This document shows, piece after piece, positions 1 through 10,523 of a stretch of 64,000 nt of DNA (position 1 is its first letter; the number at the start of each line of letters is the position of its first letter). This DNA comes from Ulva prolifera. Lineage: Eukaryota; Chlorophyta; Ulvophyceae; Ulvales; Ulvaceae. The notes below the pieces were generated by a model. The model saw only the letters and a program-made list of their open reading frames with translations, did no database searches and was not told the origin of the DNA. The stretch spans positions 3,592,022 through 3,656,021 of the forward strand of contig CM041202.1 in the NCBI GenBank assembly GCA_023078555.1. Direction: 5' to 3'. Both the position numbers and the translations under genes were made by a program.

Positions 1-56
1 CGTGCATGGGTTCACCTGTCACCACACTGCTGCCCGCAGGCGCATGCATTGTGACA
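1..56 (-). repeat. Copia-A LTR, 5' end fragment
   Basis: The reverse complement starts TGTCACAATGCATG and matches the first 56 bases of the two LTRs of the full-length copia-A element at 51635 and 57852 with a few changes. The LTR runs off the left edge of the window, so its length and any duplication cannot be judged. Confidence 0.85.
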
Positions 57-199
57 AATTCCTCAGTGTTTTTGTTGGCTACAGTAAATGTCGAATGCAT
101 GGTAGTGATGTCATGCAGATATTCAGCACGGTTCACCATATGATTACTGGCGGCTAAATCAAAAAGTTAAACTCATTTAAACTCTTGTGAGGATGCAAA

Positions 200-1400
200 A
201 TTGTGATGCACACAAATTCGCTAGTGCTTGGAGGGCCATATGCCTGGTTGGCTTTGGCTTGCGATCTCTTCCATTGCCATAGTATCCACGGCCATGGCCT
301 CGGCCACGGCCTTGGCCACGGCCTTTGCCACGGCCCCAGCCTCAACCAACATTGGGATCATTGTCATATGAGACCCGTCTTCTTGCGTCCATGTTTTACT
401 GGTGGGACATGAACAACAATTTGCGGATGCTGGAAAGAAATGGACATGTCGACGGCTGATATCACATCAAGTGCAAATAGTGCCTCATTTGGTTGGAACG
501 AATCCACTACTGTGAACTTCACTGCAACTACCCGTCGTCCTACCCTCGCACTTAACATGATGGTCCCTATGCATGGTGCTTCTGACGCTGAAACTCCAAC
601 CTTTACGATGTGTGCAGGTAAGAAGGGGATGTTGTGGCGCTCCAAAAATCTGTGAGTAATCATGCAATGATTTGTTGCCGTGTCCACTATCGCCTTGGCG
701 AAGTGGTTTTGAATACGCGTGGGCATCGTACATCACGATCGACAAAAATTGTTTGTTGTGCCAAAACCGACAAGCATCTTTCTTGGTTGGTAAATTTGAC
801 ACACACTGGTTCGTGATCATTGTGCATACGTGGTACTTTTGATGCCCCGGAACACGGTTGCCTGACATATGCTGTAGCAAATGCCGTGCTTCGTCAACCA
901 TGGACGGGGAGTGGTGACGAAGATTTTTTGCAAACGAGTCAAAAATTCGCGCGGGAATGACGACATTAATATTGTGTCCATGCATGTTAATGGCGTACAT
1001 GTGGCAAATTGCAACCTGCGCCGCTTCTGTGCATGGGAGAGGCACTACAATATTTTCTATAAGGTCATGTAGATCAAGTAGAGGCAGGGACCCAGCCATA
1101 CATGCGGAGTTGAAACAAGTCGCGTTCAATGGTATTAACTTTCGTGCCAAATTGTAAGGCTCCGCCGCCCACTTTGGGCACGCAGTGGATGGCTTGCCAG
1201 CCTCTCAGCGGACATGTTTATGCTGTTCGGGGCGTGACCGTTTGGCTTGAGTATCAGAGCCTCTTCAGTTGGGTTCGTACCAGTCCCTCTTGTTATCGCG
1301 ATTGCGGCGCCGGGCTGGGTTGTAATTCCGGGGCACTGGGGTGAGGTTGCGCCGCCTATTGAAAGCCTCCCCAAAGAATGCGTCAAGAGACGCTTGCGGC
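200..1400 (-). pseudogene. Gypsy-D remnant: nucleocapsid end, protease and RG-rich tail
   Basis: Frames on the minus strand match the better preserved gypsy-D copy at 25-30 kb in the same order. About 1386-1140 resembles the end of its nucleocapsid segment. About 1150-730 matches the lead-in to the protease (shared HAIN/YAIN and VPGHQ motifs). About 726-364 is a retropepsin-like stretch with VDTATNH and a later ALDVI motif. Downstream, 333-286 encodes an Arg-Gly run. Several frame changes and stops separate the pieces, so this is a dead copy. A solo copia-B LTR cuts it at 1400/1775. Confidence 0.75.
286..333 (-). repeat. 12-bp tandem repeat encoding an RG tract
   Basis: Four imperfect 12-bp units based on CCTTGGCCACGG. 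On the minus strand one frame reads RGKGRGQGRGRGHGRG followed by a basic stretch, a composition typical of RNA-binding tails. It lies downstream of the gypsy-D remnant protease and is probably part of the old polyprotein. Confidence 0.6.
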
Positions 1401-1774
1401 TGTTATAAACGAGAACCTATTATGTGTGCATTAGGAGGTTAGTAGTGCCTATACCTGGAGAGCCGCCAGGTCGTACGAAAGGTCACTACACAGATCAGGG
1501 AGTATACTGCACTGGATGCAAGACAGTGCAGGAACCTATGGAAGATGTAAGAGAAAGGTTACTTCAGACTTGGACGCATACGACTATATGCAACCATTCG
1601 TGCATGTCTACCGTGGCCCAATGACAATGGCCCGGGGCGAGCCGCTCACGGAGCGCCCCAAGTATGCTCATGCATACTATCCTAACATAACACGGGTTGG
1701 GCCCTGGCCACCATACCCATGTGCAGACTTGCGCGTCATGCATTGCAGGTGTACCTAGACACTGATTTATGACA
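1401..1774 (-). mobile_element. Solo copia-B LTR with perfect 5-bp TSD
   Basis: A 374-bp unit starting TGTTATAAAC and ending TTATGACA on the plus strand (TG...CA ends, short inverted terminal repeat). It is highly similar to the reverse complement of 21866-22240. The 5 bases before it (1396-1400) and after it (1775-1779) are both GCGGC, a perfect target-site duplication. Orientation is minus, judged from the copia-B element at 45858-46251, where the primer-binding site follows the TATAACA end. It sits inside the gypsy-D remnant; no internal sequence remains, as expected after LTR-LTR recombination. Confidence 0.92.
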
Positions 1775-3214
1775 GCGGCACAAGTGACAGACAAGTGGGG
1801 CAATGGTCAACCTGATGATCGCCAGCTTGGGGGTTGGAATTATTCCTAGGCGAAGGGCATTCCCAACACTGATTGAACGGGTACAAGTAATGCATTTGCA
1901 ACATGCGTGTCGCCGTCAACATTAAGGTGGGTTCAATCCTTGGAGGCAGTGGGTGCGTTGCCGCAGCTAACGCACCATGGACCGAAGTAGGGCCGCCCTG
2001 CAGTTCGAGGCTATGTACCTTGCGCAGGTCAACTGGCACCACAGGGTTCTGAACAAACTCTTGCAGCCACGGCCTAGACGCGGCCTCGTCCGTTGAGTTA
2101 GCCATTTCTTTGAGCTGCGGGATAAGTGGCGGCCTTGTGCCTGGTAGAGGGGCTGAGTGGGTCGTGCGTCTTTGCAAACCATTGTGGTTTAGCCGGTGGG
2201 CCAGGCAAGATCGCGGTTGTGGCTTGCTGCTTGGGTTCGTGGGTGCCCGGTGCCTGTGACTTGCGCTTGTAGAATAACATAGCATAATCGATCTTGCTAT
2301 CGGGCTCATCACCTGTGTAACGTTCAACCGTATTGGATGACTCGCGGACTTGTTGAAGCTGTGTAGCAGCCCATGTTATGAATGCGACAACGGTGGCGTC
2401 CGCTTGAAACGTACTCATGCCTACTACCGGCGTTAATTCTAAGTTTAACTTCTCCAATAAAGTTGACATGGGCAAGAACATGCGCAAGGTGTCAGCTAAT
2501 GCCGACTTGCAGGTGGGTTGCATTAGACGTTGCAGTTGGGTAAAGAAAAGAAAATGCAAGCAAAATCTACTTTGCGTTGCTTGCCTTGCATGTGCATGTA
2601 ATCCAAGAAAAGCAACCGATAGTAAGTTTGATGAGGTGCATAAGCTCATTATAATCAGCAGAGTCAGCTGCGTCATACCGCTGCCACGCGTGCTCAATGT
2701 TATGACGGAACTGACCGTTGGTGAAGTCAAAGTCTCGAATCACTTCTAACCATGGTCGGACAATGCATTCGGGGTTTAAAGCAGCTACTTACGTGACTGT
2801 TACGTGTTGATCATTCGAGAAAAGTGGTGCTCAGATGCTATATGACTTGCTTCTCTGATAATTGCAAACAATAGGCGCGTGCATGTAAAACGTCGCGCTG
2901 TTACTTGTGCCAGCGTAATTCAGATAGGGATCGCCACGTAGCGCGGCTGTAGTGGGCACGTGAACGGACGAAAAGGTATATTGATCACTGCGAAACCACG
3001 TACTTGTGCAATCAATAAAATTCGGGTTACTCTCAGGCAGTGATGAATGGAAGGGTAAGATTGCTGCTCCTGGGTGGTCACGCTTGCTTTGCAGTCCTGG
3101 TATCGTTGTGACTCTCCTTGATGATCTCGGAAACGTGGACCGTCGGAAATATTTCTGACACACTTGTAAGACAGTAACGTGCACTAGTAAACGCATGCCA
3201 TACTGCGTGGACAA
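1775..3214 (-). pseudogene. Gypsy-D remnant: gag
   Basis: Minus-strand frames match the gypsy-D gag at 29032-30123. The stretch 3100-2835 corresponds to its N-terminus (shared TWFRS motif followed by an SVHVP/SIHFP segment and RGDP/RGDA). The stretch 2560-2270 corresponds to the middle (KMFMPLP versus RMFLPMS, then AFVTW versus AFITW). The region 2100-1775 follows toward the nucleocapsid part. Frame shifts and stops are frequent. With 200-1400 it forms one old element interrupted by the solo LTR at 1401-1774. Confidence 0.75.
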
Positions 3215-3328
3215 TATTAAAAACTTATGGCTCAGCGGCTTTCACAAGCTGAATCAAGGAAGCGCCATGGTTGTTAACAGTAGGCGTGGTGCGTAACTTC
3301 GCAGCCTGCTCCTTTACACAAAGCAGTC

Positions 3329-3709
3329 CTAACAGGTTGGTGCGGACAGGGCATGCCAACATGGCAAGCGTAAACGACCTGTAATCTGTGAAAAATACCA
3401 TCTGTGGAAAAAGCAAGTCAGATCAAGCAAAGGCTTGGCGAACCTAGGGCCGAGCCAAACCATCAATGTCATGACCGCCGGGCTAATTAAGTTGCGCACA
3501 GGGCCGTCCACGGGGCCCCAATCAGATGCGCATAAAATCCCACCTGGCGCCTTAAGGACACACTTAACAGCCGTTGAAGACACCTTCTTCTCCAGAGATC
3601 GGAATGGTACCTTGTGATCCGACAGATCAGACTCTAAGAAAATTTGTGTAGTATCCCGGCACACAACCATAAACGACGGCTTGTCAAAGTCATCAGCACA
3701 ATTCACCAT
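3329..3709 (-). other. Unassigned open frame
   Basis: A 126-codon open frame on the minus strand beginning MVNCADDFDK. I recognise no family. Reading upstream in the same frame gives more protein-like sequence (FPHNDLDFIRRLF) broken by a stop, so it may be a decayed gene or an old element rather than an expressed exon. It lies just beyond the gag end of the gypsy-D remnant. I see no conserved catalytic motif. Confidence 0.25.
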
Positions 3710-3804
3710 AACATTTTGCAGCCACAGCTACATGCTGAATAGCCGTCGGATAAAGTCCAAGTCGTTGTGGGGAAACCTAGCCCGGTTAGGGTTCGGACAT
3801 TGTT

Positions 3805-4416
3805 TTAAAGAAAATTCGAATCACACATGTAACAATCGACTCCCGAGCGGAGTCCCATGTAACCGGGACCTCCATGGCTTGGGCAACTAATTCGCGTGCC
3901 ATCTGCAAGAGATAAAAGAATAATCAGGACAGAGATCTTGAAGTCACCGAAACCTGTTGTGTTCTCTAAGTCGCCGAAACGGAACGGACCTACGATGCCG
4001 CGCGAGGACAGCTGAATAATTGGGCTAACTGCTTCAGTACGAAGGCTGTATAGGCAACCAAAAAACAGAACAAAACAGGTGTGAAAGGAAGCAAGATGCC
4101 AATACAGTTGTGATGCACGAATGGGTGGCGCCCCAACCATATCACTGTAAAAACGTGCATGGTCCAGGCAAGCGCTTGGTATAAATATTGATGGTGTGTG
4201 CGCCCAGGTCGTCCCCCTATCTGAGCTGGCCTCGCCGGATCGTGCAGAGCGCAGACCCAAGATCCCGAGTAACAGCGGGAGAAAGCAAACATGTGGCCTT
4301 CTGGGCCTGAATGTTGATTGCACACTGATTTCGTGTTCGATGTGACTGCTAATAGCGGGCATGCATGCGAAGCCCCAAGGCTGCTGCGTAACATGCGTGA
4401 GTTCGAAAATTAACAT
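3805..4416 (-). other. Unassigned 203-codon open frame
   Basis: The longest open frame in this part of the window, on the minus strand. It contains hydrophobic stretches (for example around LPLLLGILG) but no domain I recognise. Length alone is weak evidence. Its downstream end lies about 95 bp before the frame at 3329-3709, so both could belong to one decayed gene. Confidence 0.2.
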
Positions 4417-5371
4417 GGGAGGTCTGCGTGCGACCCGGTCTGCCAGCTACTAGTCTAGCTTGAGTAGGACATTACCGCTAATACGCTCGTCAGGTAATCC
4501 GATGTAATGTAGTGCCAACTAAGCATGGCTATGTAAGCTAGCCGAGTCCGAGTGGTGCACTCGAAGTCACGTCCAGCAAGGTGGCTGACATACACATCTC
4601 ATTGTGATTCGAGTGTATATAAATTGCGTACATAAATTGCGTGCACATGTGTGCATAAATTAAAAATATATCATGTAAAGTGGCGTTGTACAAACGCCTG
4701 TACAAATTACGAGGGTAGTTGCGGTGGTCTGCTGTTGTGGGATATCCATATCTAAGGATCCAAGAATATAGATGACATAATCAAGGGAGGAGTCATCTAA
4801 CAAAGGACTCGTTGCTTGTGGTGAGCCCAAGTGATTCGAGCAGCAGGGCGTGTGTACTCATGAGGTAGCCGGTTCAATTCTTAGTTTCACTTCAGCCGCT
4901 CGCATCTGCACGGGGCGGCAAGGTACGCTCGTCTCCACGCCATCATGCATATTCAGCGTGCTTCTCAGCTCAGGCACGCGCATTAACCCCTCTGCACGCT
5001 CGATGAGAATAACCAACGTCTTGACATCTGCGTTGCAGCATTGGGTGTCTACAGGTGTGTCGCGTTAGCATGCGCCTAGTGAGATGTATCTCACAACGGG
5101 CGCGACACACTTTGTTCATACCATGCGCTCTCAGGAGTTGGGTCTTCTATTCCAGATTCCGTCTTGGGGAGCTTCTATCCAACACCTATGGCGTAATTCC
5201 ACAAAGCAACCCGGTTCTTGAGGTGTGATGTTGTTCGTGGTCGATATCAGCCTCGAAGACGCAACGCTATGGCCCAAATATTCATATTGTATTGTGTATG
5301 GCGTAACTACTCCGCGCTTCCACAAATTGGACCACATCGGCGTACTCAACTGTACCACCGGACGCACCGTC
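4417..5371. other. Stretch without recognisable gene
   Basis: No open frame with protein-like features and no RNA gene seen. AT-rich text around 4610-4680 with repeated AAATTGCGT(A/G)CA units is the only visible local structure. Confidence 0.5.
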
Positions 5372-5748
5372 TGTAATAAACCATGATCTATTAGGAGCCC
5401 ATTAGGTTGTTAGAGCTCATACCTGACATGAAGAACCGTCACGTCGTACGTAAGGACACTACACAAATCAGGGATCCCAGTGCAGTGTATGCAAGACATT
5501 CCAGGGTCCAATGAACGATGTAAGAGAAAGGTAACTCCAGACTTGGACGCACACGACTATGTGCGACCATTTGTGCATGTCTGTTGTGACCCAATAACAA
5601 TGGCCCGATGTGAGCCGCTCATGGAGCGCCCCAAGTATGCTCACCCATACTATCCTAACATAACAAGGGCTGGGCCCGTGGCCACTATACCCATGCGCAG
5701 ATTTGCGCGTCATGCATTGCAGGTGTGCCTAGACAATGATTTATGACA
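5372..5748 (-). mobile_element. Copia-B LTR, diverged, probably solo
   Basis: A 377-bp unit starting TGTAATAAACC and ending TTATGACA, alignable end to end with the LTR at 1401-1774 but with many substitutions. No internal copia sequence adjoins it. The flanks CCGTC and CCACA do not match, so a target duplication is not visible; it is older than the copy at 1401 or was rearranged. Confidence 0.8.
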
Positions 5749-8700
5749 CCACACTTTTTTTTGGCAATATGCATATGTTGCGCAGTGCGGCAATCGTTTT
5801 GATTTGCTTATTCGGGCTTGATGTGCCGAGCACGGGGATGAAAGACCATGTCCAATGTGACATGCTTGACTAACATGAGATGCTAGTTCTAGAACACTTT
5901 GGATATGTTGGGTCACTGACACGAGCGAGCGGGACAACTCTTGAAAACATTTGTCATGTAAACTTACGACTGCATATATTAAACTTCATCTGGGTATTCA
6001 GATTTTTGAAGCAACACTTGATCACATCAACTAGACACTTTGTAGATACTTGCCCTAGTTCTGCTGTTCTATAAATCACAAGCCTGAGTCTTGCTTGACA
6101 CATGATCCACATGAAATAAGATTACCGAAGTTGTTTGAAAGGAAGCTCAACCGCACACGGAAGCTGAAGTGTACGTCTTTGAGGAGCTCTGATCGCTCAA
6201 GAGCGAAGACGACAAAGAGCACGGAAGAGATGAAATCGAGTGATGGAGAACTTATGAAGCGACAATTTCGGCCCTAATTGAAAGGCGTGAGCTTTGTCTG
6301 CTCAGCTACTGTTCCATCTTCATTTCGTGTGCTCTTTCCCCCCACGCAGCATGTAGGTGGGGCGTGGTCTTGATGCCATTCGGTGCAGCCGCCAAGATTC
6401 CCCATTGTCTCAATACGCTGTTGTGACGATTATGCTCAGCTCAGCACGCTATCTGACAGGAACAGGGTTTTGACTGCCATCACAGGCAGTCTTCAAATTC
6501 CGACTCATAATCTCATGCAACTTGGCAGTTAAATGCCTATCGCATCGCATCAGAATATTCAATTTTCAAGGTCTTATATGTAGCCAAATTTTACATGGCC
6601 ACGGAAGCAAAGATTCACATGTATTGGACAGTCATGTCACACCAACACATACGCATGCACATACCTGCCCGCGTCCGGCTCACCAGATCAATCACGACAT
6701 GATGGCTGGAACTCTACAGCGAGCATGGCATCCTGAATCCTGCTGACCACTCTAACTTGATGAAAAGTGCGAAGCCAAAGACAATATAACTTGTCATGCG
6801 GTTGATTTTTCGTATGACCAGTGGGTGCACCATTGGGCACAACAGGGTCGATGATTCTCGTACACCCTCATTCTCAAAGAGACATCCAGGATTTTAGTGC
6901 CAATTACTATAACCAACTTCAGACCGTGAATTGCTCTTCCTTCACCTCAACCACTTGCTCAACCAACTTTTCCACGACCGTGCTGTGGAGATCTTGTGGA
7001 GCATATCCAATAACCTGCAACAGCCAGACGAAATCATCAGACTAAGTGTTCATTGCACACAGTACGAGGTAAGCTAACCAACTACTAACAACACTGTCAC
7101 CTCACTGTCAATGTGAATCTGCATTGAACCGCAAAAAACTTCAACATAATGTAATTTTTCGGCTGCAAAGGCTTTACGTATGCAATGTTGTATCAAAGCA
7201 ACAGGTGGCCACAACAAGAGAGGCCTACAGTATGTGTGCTTTGCTGAGATAGTGCAGGTGTGCCCGAGTGGATCTGCAAAGCACCAGTCCATGATTCACT
7301 GCATTAAGACCTGTCTGTGATCTACATTGCATTGGCCCAAGCTCGTGTACTGCGTTGCTGAAGCAGTGCGACTTGATGTCAAGCTTGCACCTACTCTGAA
7401 CCTCTGAGACATGATTTACGTTGGAAAGCATGTGTTGGCTGACCATACCATGATCACCTTGAGCCGTTTGGCCAAACGATCACGGAGACAGCTAGCCATG
7501 AAGAATGCTTTGATAAGCCAAAGGCACGTCACATGAAAGGGACATAACATTCTCATAGCCCAGGACTGTATTACCTCAACATGTTAATGTCACAGGTGAG
7601 CTTTCAAGGGTACTAACACGGATCCGCCAACAGGAGCCGGATTGATCAACACATTCATGTCCTTTCAACGGGCTAGTTGTTTACATTCTCACATTATGTC
7701 GTGAGCTGTAACATTAGACGACTTCACAAACATACCGATGTTGAACTTGTGACCTAGTCCAGTATACACAATGATCTGATCGATGCAGGGCTGCTCATGG
7801 GAGCGAAGCCGTAATGCTTGCTTCCGAATGCATACAATCAGTGATCATTGCATATGTTTGCCTTGAACAGACTGTGGCGATATGTATGCGTCTAACATTA
7901 TAAATCTTGCAAACAACATGGAAGCTGTGCAGATGGCCTTGTAGTTAATTCCGATGAATTTCTGCATGGCTTGATCGCTAAGTCTGATCCGATAGCAGTG
8001 TACTCTGTGAGCTAGGCTAGGTATATGACTGCCAATGCACTAGAGTACACTTGTGGGCTATCAAACGAATCAGCCCATGTGCCAATGGGACAAAGGCAAT
8101 GCAGCAGCAGATGACAGTTTGGGAGCAGGTACGCGGTTGCTGTGCGGACTATAGAGAACCACCGGTCATGCTTGAGCGGAAGAGTTGTGTTGATTGGAGT
8201 GTTAAGCTGTGTCTGCAGGCCGGAATTGAAGAGCTGTACCTTAAGAAAACTCACAAAGCCTTGAAATCACTGATTATGCATCCATGGAACATTTCATCAC
8301 AAATGCCACAAGCTGGAGGGTGTGGCGCTCAATAGGTCATACTTCCAATGCAATCAACTCTAGATGCTGATTGGCTCCTCAGCTGCAGGCAACTCGGGCA
8401 AGGCATAAGATTTGGAGATGTTTATGCAACTTGAGGATGTCTCGACAGAAGCCTTTCAAGCCTGAATGGCTGCGCGCCGGCTGAAACCGGATGAAAACAG
8501 ACCCAAGCACGGCAAGTCAAGGTTGCGCCATGTTCTGATAACAAATGGGTTGAGCTCATAAGCAGGGCTGACCTTGCTCAGTATAATGCATGAAACGAGT
8601 TATAATGTGGAGACAGGAGACTGAGTATGGCTGCAGGGCTGTCACGAGTTCAACGCCCGGGCACGATCAGTGCACCTCTGCTTGTGGAGGTCCATGGAAT

Positions 8701-10270
8701 CGAAGAGGCCATGGCAGAACCTCATCACGGGCAGCCTTCAGATGAGAACTGAACCAATGATGGGGGCAAGAAATTTCCAACGCCGTGTGTGGCTGAACGC
8801 AGAAGATGTAGCGGCGGGCCTACCGCAGCCCCACCTACTTGCAGTACAGGCTGTGCTCCATGTTCTTGGGGAAGCAGCATGTACGCAGTTGGCATTGATG
8901 TTATCGCTCAGGCAACAATGATGCTCAGGGAGACTTGGTATGGCTGCAGGGCTGTGCCCGGCAGCTCCCTTGTGACGACGGCCAGCCAGCATGGGCGCAT
9001 GCACATCCTCAGGATGTTTTCCCGTTGCATCGCTACCGTGATTCTGGGCTCATTCTGGGCTCCTCGATGTTCAGAGTGCTCACCAGTGGCATTCCGTTGC
9101 AGCGACCATAAGCCCAGACATACAGCGGACGTTCTCGAAGACCAGCACATGGCACTCCGATGAACGTCGCAATGGCACCATACTACAAATGGAGGTACGT
9201 ATCGTAAAGTCATGATCACATCAGAGACACGAATCTACATGTTCAAAGCAAGTCCGTGAAGCGGGATTGTTCAAGGCTCGGCAAGCAGTTCGAAAAACAG
9301 ATGCTGAGAGCGGGTGTTCATCGTAGAAGCTGCTGATTTGTAAACTGTAAGATGCGCAAGAAGAAATCATGTTCCTCCAGTGAATGCATCGACACAGGTA
9401 CTGCCGAGTGGTGGAAATGTCAACACAAGAGGATCCTGGATGCCACAGGTTGGGTTCATGATGAGAAATTCGATGACCCGCCTGAACACCCCAGCAGCCC
9501 AACCCCACACTTAAGCGCTGTGAGGGATTAATGCGGTGCATGCAATTGGCATGAGTGACCATCAATAGAAGTTATGAAATTCCTAAACTCAGGTGCGCCT
9601 GACATTGCACTGTGCTCGTGGACAGGTTTCAAAACACCATCCATCATAGCAAAGCAAGAAGATTGTGAAAGTTGCAGCACTGCGCATGCAGAAGGTAGCT
9701 ACCACCCGGTAGCTACCACCCCGAATGGAACGATTCATTGTGAGTCCCACACATAAGGACGCACACTATTTTCTGGGTTTTGGCCGCGACAGGGACAAAC
9801 AAGATTTGTTAAATGTACTTCTGTTACATCGGCGTTCAGTGACCTCCACTTCAAGCAGTACATGTCATGTAGTCGCCATATACAGCGGCAATTGCCTACA
9901 TTGACGTGACTGCAAGCCAACAGCAAGGTACCAACATGCACCCACGTGCCGCCGACAGCATCCAGAACCAAGTCTCCACTGCTGTTCTGTTGTCGTACTA
10001 GCACGTGCAGGGAAAGCAGCAAGTTTTTCTGTCGCATTTCGTTGCGTCAATGACGAGAAGCACAAGACACTATTCAATTGAGCGTTCAAATTCATCTTTC
10101 TAGCCGTGCACGGCACAGGACGGCGCTTCGATGTCGTCGGTTTTGAGATATTGGATGCGATTACGACGACTCACGATACCACGAAAGGCATGGCAAATAG
10201 CCACGCAGAACAACACAGCACCGAACACATGAATATGATGAAGGGCACGACGTGTTCCCAAAGCGCGTAC
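5749..10270. other. Long stretch without recognisable gene
   Basis: Only short open frames, none with a motif I recognise on either strand. The right end must contain the 3' end of the eIF3b gene, because its last assigned exon (ending at 10271) closes on a donor site; the terminal exon should lie just to the left but I could not place it. The text is rich in CATG and TGCA words like the eIF3b introns. Confidence 0.45.
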
Positions 10271-10523
10271 CTGTATTAGGTGTCTCTCGTGACATTGAAG
10301 CCATGCCTCCTTTGATGAAATCCACTCTTCCCAAACCTTCCTGAGATGAGCTCGACGCTCCAACTGCTCACTGCCAGCAGCAGCAAGAAGCAGCTCATCA
10401 TCTTCTTCATACCTTTTCGCGTAGGACTTCAAGTTCTTGACAATATCTCTCTCTTTCTCATATGGGAGGAAGCTGGGAGGTCTGGGTCGCCAAGAAAAGT
10501 TCCATAAACCCTCGAGATTCTCC
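10271..10523 (-). CDS. EIF3B: eIF3b exon (WRPRPP and C-terminal helix)
   Basis: Encodes LWNFSWRPRPPSFLPYEK followed by a long charged helix (VKNLKSYAKRYEEDDELL). WRPRPP is the hallmark of this part of eIF3b, which binds other eIF3 subunits. Acceptor AAACCGCAG, donor GTACGC at 10270, so at least one more exon follows to the left. Confidence 0.92.

Noticed and set aside
4850-4910. tRNA-like T-arm (GGTTCAATTC)
   Set aside because: No D-arm, anticodon arm or acceptor stem pairs at the required spacing.
8630-8960. Short repeat TATGGCTGCAGGGCTGT occurring near 8627 and 8938
   Set aside because: Only about 17 bp is shared and the flanks are unrelated; no element ends or duplication.
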